Source: Solimonas sp. (GTDB lineage Bacteria > Pseudomonadota > Gammaproteobacteria > Nevskiales > Nevskiaceae). Taken from it: a stretch of DNA of 64,000 nucleotides. The notes under the pieces are model-generated. The model was given only the letters and a program-made list of their open reading frames with translations. It made no database searches and was not told the DNA's origin. The stretch is taken from assembly GCA_030149365.1 (NCBI GenBank), contig JASBRP010000021.1:48377-112376 (forward strand), in the 5' to 3' direction. Of this stretch, positions 1 through 8,749 are shown in pieces; position 1 is the stretch's first letter, and every line of letters begins with the position of its first letter. The position numbers and the translations under genes are program-made.

Positions 1-1947
1 CGCAACGCGCTGCCCAACGCCGGCTTTCTCGGCTTCACGGGGACACCGCTGATCAAGGGCGACGACGAGCGCACGCGCGAAGTGTTCGGCGAGTACGTGA
101 GCGTCTATGACTTCGCCCGGTCCATCGAGGACGGCGCCACGGTGCCTCTGTACTACGAGAACCGCATACCCGAGGTACAGCTCACCAACAAGGACCTGAA
201 CAAGGAGCTGGAGGCGTTGCTAGAAGACGCCGAACTGGACGAAGACCAAGAGAAGAAGCTGGAGCGGGAGTTCGGCCGCGAGTATCACATTATCACCCGT
301 GAGGACCGCCTGGAGGCCATTGCCGAGGACGTGGTGGCGCACTTCACCGGCCGCGGCTACCGCGGCAAGGCGATGATGGTCTGCATCGACAAGGCCACGG
401 CGGTGCGGATGTACGACAAGGTCCGGCACCACTGGAAGGAGGCGCTGGCAAAGGCAAAGGCCGAACTGAAGGCCTGGGGTGAGATGCCCGGCTACGTGAT
501 GATGGGCAACCCCGAGGAGTCGCCGGAGTGGCTGCATGGCCGCTACCTTGAGGACCGCGTGAAGCTGCTGAAAGAGACCGACATGGCTGTCGTCGTTTCC
601 CAGGGGCAAAACGAGGTAGAGGATCTCAAGAAGAAGGGCTTGGACATTGCCCCGCACCGTCAGCGAATGCTCAAGGAGGATCTGGACGAGCAATTCAAGG
701 ACCCGGAGGGCAAGCTGCGGCTGGTATTCGTCTGCGCCATGTGGATCACGGGCTTCGACGTGCCCACGTGCTCCACGATTTACCTGGACAAGCCCATGCG
801 GGCACATACCTTGATGCAAACCATCGCCCGCGCCAACCGCGTGGCTGCGGGGAAAGAATCAGGCCTGATCGTGGACTACGTCGGCATCTTCCGGGCACTT
901 CAGAACGCGCTGGCCATCTATGCCAAGCCAGGCGAGCGCGGCGGCGAGCCAATCCTGGACAAGTCGGCGTTGGTAGACGCCCTGCGGGAGACCCTGGACA
1001 ACGCACGCGCGTATGCCACGAGCAACGGGTTCAGCCTGGAGGCCATCGCCAAAGCGCAGGGCTTTGAACGCATAGCGCGCATCGACGAGGCCGTTGAGGC
1101 GATCCTCGTCAGTGAGGCAGACAAAAAGCTTTACCTGCAAATCGCCTCGCGCGTGTCGCGACTGTTCAAGGCGATACTGCCGGACCCGCTGGCCAACGAA
1201 TTGGCGCCGCTGTCGGTGCTCGTGGCCTACATCGCCGCACGCATTCGGGCACAGACCGATCCGCCAGATATCTCGGCCATCATGGGTGACGTGGAGGAGC
1301 TACTGAACGACTCCATCGCCACCGAGGGCTACCACATCGGCCCGGCGAGCCGGCCGGAGGCACTGATCAACCTATCGGAGATCGATTTCGAGGCCCTTCA
1401 GGCCAAGTTCGCGCAGAGCCACAAGCGGACCGAAGCGGAGAAGCTGCGCCGGCTGATCGAGGGCAAGCTGGCGCAGATGCTCAAGGTGAATGGCTCGCGC
1501 GTGGACCTGGCCGAGAAGTTCCAGAAGCTGATCGACGAGTACAACGCAGGCAGTCAGAACGTTGAGGATCTGTTCAAAGAGCTGGTGAAGTTCGCCCGCG
1601 AGCTGACCGAAGAAGAGAAGCGCGGCGTCGCCGAGGGCCTCACCGAGGAGGAGCTGGCCATCTTCGACATCCTCACCAAGCCCGAGCCGGTGCTGAGCAA
1701 GGCCGAGGAAGCCGAGGCCAAGAAGGTCTGCCGCGATCTGCTCGCTGCGCTCAAGCGCGAGAAGCTGGTGCTGGACTGGCGGGAGAAGCAGCAGGCCCGC
1801 GCTGCCGTGATGCAGACGCTCAAACTGGAGATGCGTCGGCTGCCGGCGCCATTCACCAAGGACATTCGAGCTGAAAAGTTGGCGCGAGCATATGCCCATG
1901 TCTATGACCACTACTTCGGGGCCGGACAGAGCGTATACGGTGAATAA
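1..1947 (+). CDS. hsdR: Type I restriction enzyme R subunit (HsdR), C-terminal part, 5' end outside window
   Basis: Motor and endonuclease subunit of a type I restriction-modification complex, here the last 648 residues. The frame is open from base 1, so the gene begins upstream of the window. Seen directly: helicase motif III FTGTPL near base 37, the motif V region ([13 protein letters not shown], around bases 730-770) and motif [11 protein letters not shown] (around 818-844), all typical of the HsdR superfamily 2 translocase. The charged helical C-terminus resembles the HsdR C-terminal region that contacts the methylase core. The nuclease domain and Walker A motif would lie upstream. No truncation is visible, and the stop TAA (1945-1947) directly abuts the stop of the opposite-strand gene. 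HsdM and HsdS must lie outside the window if the system is complete. GC is higher than in the three genes to its right. Confidence 0.95.
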   Translation, partial: RNALPNAGFLGFTGTPLIKGDDERTREVFGEYVSVYDFARSIEDGATVPLYYENRIPEVQLTNKDLNKELEALLEDAELDEDQEKKLEREFGREYHIITREDRLEAIAEDVVAHFTGRGYRGKAMMVCIDKATAVRMYDKVRHHWKEALAKAKAELKAWGEMPGYVMMGNPEESPEWLHGRYLEDRVKLLKETDMAVVVSQGQNEVEDLKKKGLDIAPHRQRMLKEDLDEQFKDPEGKLRLVFVCAMWITGFDVPTCSTIYLDKPMRAHTLMQTIARANRVAAGKESGLIVDYVGIFRALQNALAIYAKPGERGGEPILDKSALVDALRETLDNARAYATSNGFSLEAIAKAQGFERIARIDEAVEAILVSEADKKLYLQIASRVSRLFKAILPDPLANELAPLSVLVAYIAARIRAQTDPPDISAIMGDVEELLNDSIATEGYHIGPASRPEALINLSEIDFEALQAKFAQSHKRTEAEKLRRLIEGKLAQMLKVNGSRVDLAEKFQKLIDEYNAGSQNVEDLFKELVKFARELTEEEKRGVAEGLTEEELAIFDILTKPEPVLSKAEEAEAKKVCRDLLAALKREKLVLDWREKQQARAAVMQTLKLEMRRLPAPFTKDIRAEKLARAYAHVYDHYFGAGQSVYGE

Positions 1948-2421
1948 TTAATCAGAAATCAACGAATCTAACGTTGAATCACCACGAACTAGCCGGATCC
2001 ATGCTTCGGGGGTCAAGAGCTTGATATGAGTCGCGTGACATTCAAAGACGACCTTGGGGCGGTGATTGCTAGACCATCTGGGCAGGATGGTTTCTTCCAA
2101 AAGCTTAGGAAGGCTCAAGCGCCGGCCATCGTCAATTTGGGCGGCCAGCGTCCGTCGGCGAACGGGCACCACGATGTCCTCGCTGCTGCTCTCTAAGAGA
2201 GAATCTAAGGCATAAGCGGGAACAATAGTAAGATGCCCAATATCGATCACTTCAAGGGCAACAGCCATACCGGCCGACTTTACCGGAGCGAGCCAAGCGA
2301 CTTTGTCCAGGGCCTCGGACGGCAGCAAGATCCTGCCTTTGCTAAGAATTTCCGACTTTAGCAGCACCGGAAGTGCGCCCCAGGCATGCCCGATGGTATG
2401 TGCTGCGGGACGACCGGCCAC
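1948..2421 (-). CDS. Hypothetical protein with two AbrB/MraZ-like GRxxLP segments
   Basis: 157-aa protein of unknown function. Two similar segments are visible: SKGRILLPSEAL near the N-terminus and DDGRRLSLPKLLEE about 80 residues later. Both resemble the core of AbrB/MazE/MraZ swapped-hairpin folds, which often bind DNA, so a regulator or antitoxin-like role is an inference only. The GTG start at 2421 is chosen because GGAG lies 8 nt upstream (2430-2433) and a TATAAT hexamer (2448-2453, minus strand) lies just beyond; an upstream TTG at 2448 would overlap that hexamer. It runs tail to tail with hsdR with no base between the stop codons. GC is low compared with the chromosome to the right, in keeping with transfer as part of the island. 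Confidence 0.6.
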   Translation of the reverse strand: MAGRPAAHTIGHAWGALPVLLKSEILSKGRILLPSEALDKVAWLAPVKSAGMAVALEVIDIGHLTIVPAYALDSLLESSSEDIVVPVRRRTLAAQIDDGRRLSLPKLLEETILPRWSSNHRPKVVFECHATHIKLLTPEAWIRLVRGDSTLDSLISD

Positions 2422-2723
2422 GACTGTGTCTCCGATAGGCGGGAACAATTATAGCAGTGGCCCAGGTTCCCCTGAGGATTTATGCATTTCAGGGGATGTC
2501 TCTCGGAAGGCCAAGGCACTAGCATGACAAAGTGGTCGCGACATGAAGCCCTGGATATTGATATTCAAGGGGTACTAAGGCACTATATATTGTGCTTGGT
2601 CGCAGGGGCGCGGGGTCTAGACAAGCCCTGTCGCCTGTCGATACAAGAGAAAAGAGATGGCTTTGGGGCGGCATCACCGGTGTTTCCCGCTTTTGAATCT
2701 GGGAACAATTGACGGAGATGGTC
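2422..2723. promoter_or_regulatory. AT-rich divergent intergenic region of the island
   Basis: About 300 bases with no convincing gene separate the minus-strand AbrB-like gene from the plus-strand HD operon. It carries a candidate minus-strand -10 box TATAAT at 2453-2448 and an AT-rich stretch around 2580-2600 with an imperfect dyad (GCAC, 8 nt, GTGC). Short open frames here have no ribosome binding site and no recognisable content. The sequence GGGAACAATT occurs at both ends (2441 and 2701), which may be chance. Confidence 0.35.
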
Positions 2724-3161
2724 ATGATGGAAAAAGCGCAGGAAATCGGGGTGGCGGTATTCTGCCGGGCTCTGGTGGATGCTCTCGTCATGAATGGCGA
2801 TAAACACCTCACGATCGGTGACCCAAAGGTCGAACGAGCCCTCCCTCGCGTTTTGGATCTACTGTGGGAAGAGGCGCACAAGCAGTTTCGAGCAAAGAAT
2901 CGGGACGCGTCGCACCAGTTGGTAAGGATCATTGAAGAGCTCTCTCCGGATCCTAATAGCGGGGTGTTTGACGGGTTCTGGTCCGCGCTTCACCAGCTTC
3001 AGCCCTTTGTCGTGACGATTGCCAACCCGATGTTTCGGGAAATGGAATTGAATCCTTCCAAGCAGCGTGCTGAACAGGATTTGTCTGAACTTCCCTCGTT
3101 TATACGGGACGTTTCACGGCAATCGGCAAAGCTAATAGCTGGGGTGCACGGGCAGAGCTAG
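2724..3161 (+). CDS. Hypothetical protein, first gene of the HD/phosphoribosyltransferase operon
   Basis: 145-aa soluble, mostly alpha-helical protein without a signal peptide or a motif that I recognise. ATG 2724 is preferred over TTG 2709 and ATG 2718 because ACGGAG at 2712-2717 gives a 6-nt spacing. Its stop TAG (3159-3161) is 2 nt before the GTG start of the 959-aa HD protein, so the two are almost certainly co-transcribed and translationally coupled. That points to a partner, regulator or immunity-like role for the large enzyme, which is inference from position only. GC and codon use match the next gene and differ from the chromosome. Confidence 0.75.
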   Translation: MMEKAQEIGVAVFCRALVDALVMNGDKHLTIGDPKVERALPRVLDLLWEEAHKQFRAKNRDASHQLVRIIEELSPDPNSGVFDGFWSALHQLQPFVVTIANPMFREMELNPSKQRAEQDLSELPSFIRDVSRQSAKLIAGVHGQS

Positions 3162-3163
3162 CC

Positions 3164-6043
3164 GTGCCAGAGCGCAGCCATCAATGGCATGTTGTTCGCC
3201 AATGGGCCAACAAGCTCAATGCGAACACGGAGTGGCTCAAAGCTTTAGACAAGGTGTTCGCTGACATCGGGTTCACGGATGACTACATAAAGTCAGCCGC
3301 GCAGTCTGCCGCTGGATTTCGCACCAAGGCAATTAAAGACAGCGTTTGGGGAATGATCGAGTTATCCCCGGCGATCGCCATGTTGCTCGACAGCCCGATT
3401 CTGCAACGCCTAAGATTTGTCCGGCAACTGGGCTTTTCGTATCTGACCTATCCCAATGCAAACCATTCGAGGTTTGAGCATTCATTGGGGACATATTGGG
3501 TCGTCCGCCAGCTTTTAGATAGCGCGCAACGTCTTCCTGAGCTGGAAACGGAGGGACCTCAGCGCAACGTAAATGTATCAGCAGTGGCGCTTGAGCCGGC
3601 ATCTCGGCGGCTTGTCTCCATGGCCGCACTGCTACATGACATTGGACATGGTCCCTATTCACACGCGCTGGAGTCATTAGTTGATGATGAAGAGGGCCCT
3701 TGGCATATCGGGCCTTTCAGCGCAAAAGACTTCCGCGCAGAAATGTTGGAGGCCCAGCTTGAAATTAGTGCTGCGGCAGCGAAACGCAAGGCCGTTAGTT
3801 CAAAAAGCTTTTGCGAATTGTTCGCCGCGGCGGTAATTGTTTCTCCGCGATTCAAATCGTTCTACTCGATTCTGCCGCGGGAGAGCAACTTAACCACTAC
3901 TGCGGATGAAGATGTGATTTCGCTGGCAAGCTTGCTGCTTGGCAGTCCAATAGAGACAAATGCGCCTGCGCTGGCGAATCTAATCTCAGGTCCGATTGAT
4001 GCGGACAAGCTTGACTATATGGTGCGGGATGCCCAGGCGTGTGGAATTAGCATCAGCCTAGATCTCTCGCGAGTTCTGTTCCGTGCCGGCTTTTATCGCC
4101 TTTCCACGCCCAGTTTACATCCGCACGCTAGTACGCTGGATTTCGACGATGCTCCTGTCACGGTTTTTGTGATTGAACAATCAGGCACGGATGCTCTAAG
4201 GGAGTTAGCGCTGTCTCGCCTGTCGCTTTATTCACGCGTGTACTATCACCAGTGCACGAGAAATGCGGAAAAACTATTCTCAACGGCGATAAAGCAATGG
4301 GCAAAATCGTTGGAGACGCCGCCGAATTTCCTCGACGTCTGGACACTGGGCGATGAAGAACTCTTAGGGCACCTAAGACGAACACCAAATGGAAGCCCTG
4401 CCGCCCATGCAATCTGGGGTCGAAAATTGCCGAAGCGCGCGGTTGCGCTAACGCAAGATTGCTACCTACAGCGAGATCCCCCGGTTAACTCTGAGACTTT
4501 GGCCGCAGTAAAAAAGGCCAGAAAAGAAGCTGTGGCGGAAGCCGATTCTCTAATGAACGTCTGGTTTACAGGAGCAGACCAAACGACCTCCTGGCGAGAG
4601 GAAATGGAGGCCGAAGTCGCAAAGATTAGCGGGCTGCTCGGCCTTCCTATCCCCGCAGTAATAAGTGATTGGCATACCGTTCCTGTGCCGAAGCATCGAG
4701 ATCCCACGACTACAGCAGTTTGCCTTTCGGACGATCGAACAGTTCAAGTTGCGGAGCCGCATCTGCCTCAATTTGTAAAAAGTGGAGAGTTTCCGATAGC
4801 ACGTCGGTACTTATTCTGTGGTCCAGAATATCGAGACTTATTCTCTATCTCTCTTCAGATGGTGGCATTCCGGCTACAAATTCCCTTCCGCATAAAAATA
4901 GATACCGAGTCTTCAGACTCATCAAGAGAATATGAAGGTCTCTTCCGACCCGTTATTGATCTTGATAGATCAAACCAGATATGCAAATCCCGCCGCGCAG
5001 ATTTTGAGAGCAAGCGGATAGACCTGGCCGCAAAGGGATACTACAACCAAGCACCGACTCTACTTCGCTATGATGCAAACACGGCGCGCATTGCTTCGCT
5101 GGGGACCACTTTCATGTACTTCAGTGGCGGCCATGATTGGTTTGTAACGCCGGATAGCATCAGAAAGTATATCGAGCAGTTTCCGCCACATCTTCGTAAT
5201 GACGTGGTTGATTGGCTGGAGAGCCTTGTGCTTGAGAGCTGGGACGGATTTGCAGAAAAGGCTAGCCAGGGAATTGGGCAAGTCAAGGACGCTCTCGGCG
5301 CACCGCTATGCTGGGTCGTCCCACTTAGCTTCACTAGCGGCACTCAAATATGTAAAGCCCTGCAAGCACGCTTCGAAAATTCGGACGCCGTGCATATATG
5401 CCAGGACGTTCGTGAGGCACTTCAAAAGGCCTCGACTGATGATGCGCTGATCTTTGTTGACGACAACATCGCTTCCGGAACCCAGGCTCAGGTTGCCATT
5501 CAGAACCTTATGGGGATCCCATCATCCCGCGAAGAGAAGAGCACTTATGCGGCAAAACTTGAGGGACAGGATCTTACGGCGTTGAAAGAACGCAAAGTAG
5601 GATTCGTATTTTCATGGGGCCTTAAACAGGGACTAAGCAACCTAGAAAAAGTCGCCTTACAGTCAGGGTTGAAGACAGAGGCCAAGGCCATGACGTTTGT
5701 GAACGCCCTTTCAACCACTACGACAGCGAATATGAGCGATGGTCTCAAAGCCCACCTTCGAATGATCGGTCGGCAGCTTGTAGCCTACGGGGAAAAGAAG
5801 GACGGGGTTCTCGATTCGGACGCGGCGTACAAGAAAGGAGATGAGCGAGCACTTGGCTATGGGAATGCGGAGGGCTGCCTCATTGGGAGGTTCGGTGTGC
5901 CTTCCAGCACATACACCGCACTATTTCTTCCAGGAAAGATTTCCCTGACCAAAGATTCGCCCTGGGAGGATAAGGAGTTTGATTTCGCCTGGAGCCCCTT
6001 ATTCCTTCGGAACCAAAAAGCCACTGAAGCGGTTTTCTCGTAG
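3164..6043 (+). CDS. HD-domain (SAMHD1/dGTPase-like) phosphohydrolase fused to a phosphoribosyltransferase-like domain
   Basis: 959-aa cytoplasmic protein. The N-terminal third carries the SAMHD1/dGTPase-type HD fold: LQRLRFVRQLG, then NHSRFEHSLG (His106), LLHDIGHGPYSHA (His158-Asp159) and DADKLDYMVRD (279-289), which together supply the H...HD...D metal ligands. The C-terminal third (roughly 690-900) contains IFVDDNIASGTQ (about 764-775), the acidic pair and small-residue loop of type I phosphoribosyltransferases. The middle, about 300-690, is unassigned. Known families suggest dephosphorylation of (d)NTPs or related nucleotides by the HD part and PRPP or nucleotide binding by the rest; substrate and joint function are inference. 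GTG start 2 nt after the upstream gene. Low GC and its place beside hsdR point to a defence role such as nucleotide depletion, not proven. A housekeeping dGTPase is less likely given the fusion. Confidence 0.85.
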   Translation: MPERSHQWHVVRQWANKLNANTEWLKALDKVFADIGFTDDYIKSAAQSAAGFRTKAIKDSVWGMIELSPAIAMLLDSPILQRLRFVRQLGFSYLTYPNANHSRFEHSLGTYWVVRQLLDSAQRLPELETEGPQRNVNVSAVALEPASRRLVSMAALLHDIGHGPYSHALESLVDDEEGPWHIGPFSAKDFRAEMLEAQLEISAAAAKRKAVSSKSFCELFAAAVIVSPRFKSFYSILPRESNLTTTADEDVISLASLLLGSPIETNAPALANLISGPIDADKLDYMVRDAQACGISISLDLSRVLFRAGFYRLSTPSLHPHASTLDFDDAPVTVFVIEQSGTDALRELALSRLSLYSRVYYHQCTRNAEKLFSTAIKQWAKSLETPPNFLDVWTLGDEELLGHLRRTPNGSPAAHAIWGRKLPKRAVALTQDCYLQRDPPVNSETLAAVKKARKEAVAEADSLMNVWFTGADQTTSWREEMEAEVAKISGLLGLPIPAVISDWHTVPVPKHRDPTTTAVCLSDDRTVQVAEPHLPQFVKSGEFPIARRYLFCGPEYRDLFSISLQMVAFRLQIPFRIKIDTESSDSSREYEGLFRPVIDLDRSNQICKSRRADFESKRIDLAAKGYYNQAPTLLRYDANTARIASLGTTFMYFSGGHDWFVTPDSIRKYIEQFPPHLRNDVVDWLESLVLESWDGFAEKASQGIGQVKDALGAPLCWVVPLSFTSGTQICKALQARFENSDAVHICQDVREALQKASTDDALIFVDDNIASGTQAQVAIQNLMGIPSSREEKSTYAAKLEGQDLTALKERKVGFVFSWGLKQGLSNLEKVALQSGLKTEAKAMTFVNALSTTTTANMSDGLKAHLRMIGRQLVAYGEKKDGVLDSDAAYKKGDERALGYGNAEGCLIGRFGVPSSTYTALFLPGKISLTKDSPWEDKEFDFAWSPLFLRNQKATEAVFS

Positions 6044-6226
6044 CTAACTGCACAACAATTGGCGGCCGGCATCGTCGGTGCGCGGCTCATGGCAAGTTGG
6101 GTGTATGTGATCCCCCGTATTATGTGTCCACATTTGTGCTCCCATAAGATGGGCAAATCCGCGAATCCTCTGCAAATCAAAGGCATGCAGGGGATGATCA
6201 GCTTCTGCATCGGCAAGTAAGGCGGC
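6044..6226. other. Right edge of the low-GC island; no assigned gene
   Basis: Composition changes here from the AT-richer island to high-GC chromosome. The reading frame of the HD protein stays open after its TAG for 58 codons, up to TAA at 6218-6220, and includes an ATG at 6148 followed by about 23 codons. I cannot match this peptide to a family and do not call it a gene. It could be a remnant of the gene or site where the island inserted. No tRNA end or clear direct repeat with the left side was seen, and the left edge is outside the window. Confidence 0.3.
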
Positions 6227-7057
6227 TCAGGCCGCGACGAACTCCTCCACCAACCGGGCGAATGCCGCGGGCTGGTCCTCCTGCACGTAGGTCAGGGACT
6301 GCGCGACCATCTCCAGGCGCGCGTGGGGGAATACGGCGGCCAGCCGCTCGCCCAAGGACAGCGGGAACAGCCGCAGGTCGTCCGCCCCCCAGATCAGCAG
6401 CACCGGGGCCTGGAAGCTCTTCAGCGACTCGGCGGCCTGCAGGGTGTGCGTGGCCGACCAGCCGCGCGCCACGCGGCGGAAGTTGCGGCGCACGGCGGCA
6501 TCGGCAACGAAGTGACGCGCGTAGCGCTGGTAGATGTCCTCGCCGGACAGCCGGTGCGACAGCAGGCCCAGTGCCATCGACGAGCGCAGGAAGGCGCGCG
6601 AGCGGAACAGCAGCGACATCAGCGACAGGTAGCCGGGGATGTTGAGGCTGGATTGCAGCGATGCGAAATGGCGCGGCGGAAACACCTCCAGCGCGTCGCA
6701 GTTGCTCAGCACCAGGTGCGTCACGCGCGCCGGGTAGCGCGCGGCATAGACCTGCGCGTAGGCGCCGCCGGTGTCGTTGCCGACCAGCGTGAAGCGCTCC
6801 AGGCCCAGGGCCGTGGCGAACTGCTCGATCAGCACCGCGATGCCCGGCGGCGACAGGTCGGCGCCGTCGGGAAAGGCGATGGCTTGCCCCCCGAGCGGAA
6901 GATCCGGCGCGATGCAGCGGTAGCGCCGCGACAGGCGCGCGATCACCTCGCGCCAGGTGTCGCTGTTGATCAGCGTGCCGTGCAGCAGCAGCAACACCGG
7001 GCCCTGGCCCTCGTCGCGGTAGGCCAGCCGGCCGGAAGGAAGGTCGACCGTCTTCAT
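6227..7057 (-). CDS. Alpha/beta hydrolase with Asp-type nucleophile elbow
   Basis: 276-aa cytoplasmic alpha/beta-hydrolase. Seen: oxyanion-region LLLLHGT (about 22-28), nucleophile elbow VGNDTGGAYAQ (about 92-102) with Asp where esterases have Ser, and a late acidic residue in IWGADD. An Asp nucleophile is typical of haloalkane dehalogenases and epoxide hydrolases. The C-terminal catalytic His expected before VQEDQP is not there: the sequence reads SLTYVQEDQP, with Thr aligned to His. Related hydrolases with this end exist, so substrate and activity are uncertain. The start ATG overlaps the stop of the upstream NTF2-like gene by 4 nt (7054-7057), giving translational coupling. The operon is probably controlled by the divergent TetR. 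Confidence 0.85.
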   Translation of the reverse strand: MKTVDLPSGRLAYRDEGQGPVLLLLHGTLINSDTWREVIARLSRRYRCIAPDLPLGGQAIAFPDGADLSPPGIAVLIEQFATALGLERFTLVGNDTGGAYAQVYAARYPARVTHLVLSNCDALEVFPPRHFASLQSSLNIPGYLSLMSLLFRSRAFLRSSMALGLLSHRLSGEDIYQRYARHFVADAAVRRNFRRVARGWSATHTLQAAESLKSFQAPVLLIWGADDLRLFPLSLGERLAAVFPHARLEMVAQSLTYVQEDQPAAFARLVEEFVAA

Positions 7058-8007
7058 GCCGCGGCCGCGGTCTGTGCCGACAGCATCTCCAGCACCGGCA
7101 GCACCTGCTGCAGTGGCAGGCCGGTCTGGCCGCAGAGCATGGCCAGGTCGATGAAGAAGCGCTCGCGCAGCAGCAGCCCGCCCTTGAACTCGAAGGCGGA
7201 GAAGAACGGCAGCGTCGCGGTCTTGCCGCTGGCGGGAATGCCGAGGAAGTCGCCGCCATGCGTCATGCGCACCGTGCCCCAGCAGGCGGCGCCGTTGGCA
7301 TCGGTCACCAGGCCCTCGATGGCCGGGCTGAAATCCGGGAAGGCGTGGAAGAACAGGCCGAGCTGCTGCGCGGTCTCGTTGCGGTTGCGCGAGGCCATGC
7401 GGAAGGGCACGGCGTCGATGCCGAAATCCGGGTGGCAGATCGACAGCGCCGCGGCGATATCGCCGTTGCCCTTGGCCATGCCGTAGCAGCGCACGAAGAT
7501 CGCCTTCAGTGAGATCTCGATGTCCTTGAGGTCGCGCTCGCAGCTCGGTGCGCGGTAGGGCGAGCCGGCGGGGAGCAGCGCGGCATCGTGCTGTTGCAGG
7601 TAGGCCGCGGCCCGCTCACCGTGGCCGGGCGCCAGGGTCTCGTGGAACTCGACGATCTTGCCGCCGCGGTGAACGGTGAGGTGCTCGCCGTCGACCAGGA
7701 AGTCCGGCAGGCCCGCGCGGCGCAGGCGCAGTCGGAAGCGCATCCACACGCCGTCGCCGCGTAGCTCCGGGCCCTCGATGATCTCGGGGATGCGGGCGTC
7801 GAAGCGGCGGTCGATACCGTGGACCACGCGGCGCAGGCCCGCGACCACCGCGGCGGGACCGCGATCCGTCCCGGCGAAGGGGCCGCCGTCGTTGACGACG
7901 TGGAGCGCATCGTCCGCGAACAGCGGCTCGAGCAGGGACCACTGGTCGGTGGCGGCGGCTTGCTCGAAGGCCATCGCGTACTGGATGAATTCACTGCAGG
8001 TGCTCAT
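7054..8007 (-). CDS. Tandem SnoaL/NTF2-like domain protein
   Basis: 317-aa protein that appears to hold two SnoaL/NTF2-like cone-fold domains, about residues 5-150 (FADDALHVVNDGGPFAG... with VDGEHLTVHRGGKIVEFHET) and about 175-305 (CHPDFGIDAVPFRMASRN... FFHAFPDFSPAIEGLV... FEFKGGLLLRERFFID). Such domains serve as small-molecule isomerases, hydrolases or binding proteins; the substrate is unknown. ATG 8007 is preferred over an upstream extension because GGAG lies 6 nt before it and the extension would run through the operator region. It is the first gene of an operon with the alpha/beta hydrolase (ATGA overlap). The promoter region holds two TetR-type palindromes. Confidence 0.82.
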   Translation of the reverse strand: MSTCSEFIQYAMAFEQAAATDQWSLLEPLFADDALHVVNDGGPFAGTDRGPAAVVAGLRRVVHGIDRRFDARIPEIIEGPELRGDGVWMRFRLRLRRAGLPDFLVDGEHLTVHRGGKIVEFHETLAPGHGERAAAYLQQHDAALLPAGSPYRAPSCERDLKDIEISLKAIFVRCYGMAKGNGDIAAALSICHPDFGIDAVPFRMASRNRNETAQQLGLFFHAFPDFSPAIEGLVTDANGAACWGTVRMTHGGDFLGIPASGKTATLPFFSAFEFKGGLLLRERFFIDLAMLCGQTGLPLQQVLPVLEMLSAQTAAAA

Positions 8008-8033
8008 GGGACGCTCCAAAGGGTCGAAAGGCT

Positions 8034-8095
8034 TTTTGTAATCGTTACAAAATATATTCAAGCATCCCGCAAGGCTTTTTGCAAACGTTACAAAA
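8034..8095. promoter_or_regulatory. Twin palindromic operators for the divergent TetR-family regulator
   Basis: Two near-identical 19-bp dyads: TTTTGTAA-TCG-TTACAAAA at 8034-8052 (perfect arms) and TTTTGCAA-ACG-TTACAAAA at 8077-8095 (one mismatch). Their centres are 43 bp apart. They lie between the divergently transcribed NTF2-like gene (start 8007) and tetR gene (start 8114), the standard arrangement for TetR auto- and cross-regulation. The ligand is unknown. Confidence 0.75.
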
Positions 8096-8113
8096 AATGA
8101 ATATCGTGGCCTG

Positions 8114-8749
8114 ATGACTACGACCAAGCGCCAGCCCGATCCGCGCCGGGCCCAGACCCGCGAGGCCCTGCTCCAGGCGGCCGAGGCGGCCCTGCGCGAA
8201 ACCTCCATTGAAGAACTGTCGGTTGCCGAGATCGCGCGCCAGGCCGGCGTGGCGGTGACCTCGATCTACAACCACTTCGGCTCCAAGGCCGGCCTGCAGG
8301 CGGCCCTGGCCGAGCGCGCCATGGACGTGGATCGCCAGTACATGGACCGGGCCTACGTCGACCGGCGCTCACCGGTCGAGCAACTGCAGTCGGCCGCTGC
8401 CGAATACCTGCAGTTCTACCTCGACTACCCGGACTATTTCCGCCTGCTGGCCTTTCCGCCCGAACCCGGGCGCAGCCCGGCCGGACAGGAGCTCAACGGG
8501 CAGATCGCGCGGCGCGTGGATGAGCAGAACGCGCGCATGGTCAAGGCGCTGCAGCAGGCCATCGACGCCGGACTGGTGCGCAAGGCCAACGCCCGCGAGC
8601 TGGCGACGATCCTGTGGTCCGCCTGGAACGGCATGATCAGCCTGGGCTGGCGTGCCGATGGCCTGCGCAAGAGCGAGAAGCAGCTGCGCAAGATGGTGAC
8701 GCTGGCCACCGAGATCATCACCGACGGCCTGCTGGTCCGGCCGAAGTGA
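8114..8749 (+). CDS. TetR/AcrR-family transcriptional regulator
   Basis: 211-aa regulator with a classic N-terminal helix-turn-helix (about residues 16-62: LLQAAEAALRETSIEELSV, EIARQAGVAVTSIYNHFGSK) and a helical ligand-binding domain to the C-terminus. It is transcribed away from the NTF2-like/alpha-beta hydrolase operon, with two palindromic operators in the 106-bp gap, so it very likely represses that operon and itself. The tandem NTF2-like and hydrolase targets suggest a small hydrophobic ligand; this is inference. The RBS is weak and the start is set by the HTH position and the operators. Confidence 0.93.
   Translation: MTTTKRQPDPRRAQTREALLQAAEAALRETSIEELSVAEIARQAGVAVTSIYNHFGSKAGLQAALAERAMDVDRQYMDRAYVDRRSPVEQLQSAAAEYLQFYLDYPDYFRLLAFPPEPGRSPAGQELNGQIARRVDEQNARMVKALQQAIDAGLVRKANARELATILWSAWNGMISLGWRADGLRKSEKQLRKMVTLATEIITDGLLVRPK

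Noticed and set aside
2519..2932. 137-aa minus-strand frame over the HD operon promoter
   Set aside because: No RBS or recognisable content, and it overlaps the first gene of the plus-strand operon.
6100..6226. tRNA 3' end as an attachment site at the island border
   Set aside because: No T-arm, CCA end or cloverleaf could be drawn from either strand.
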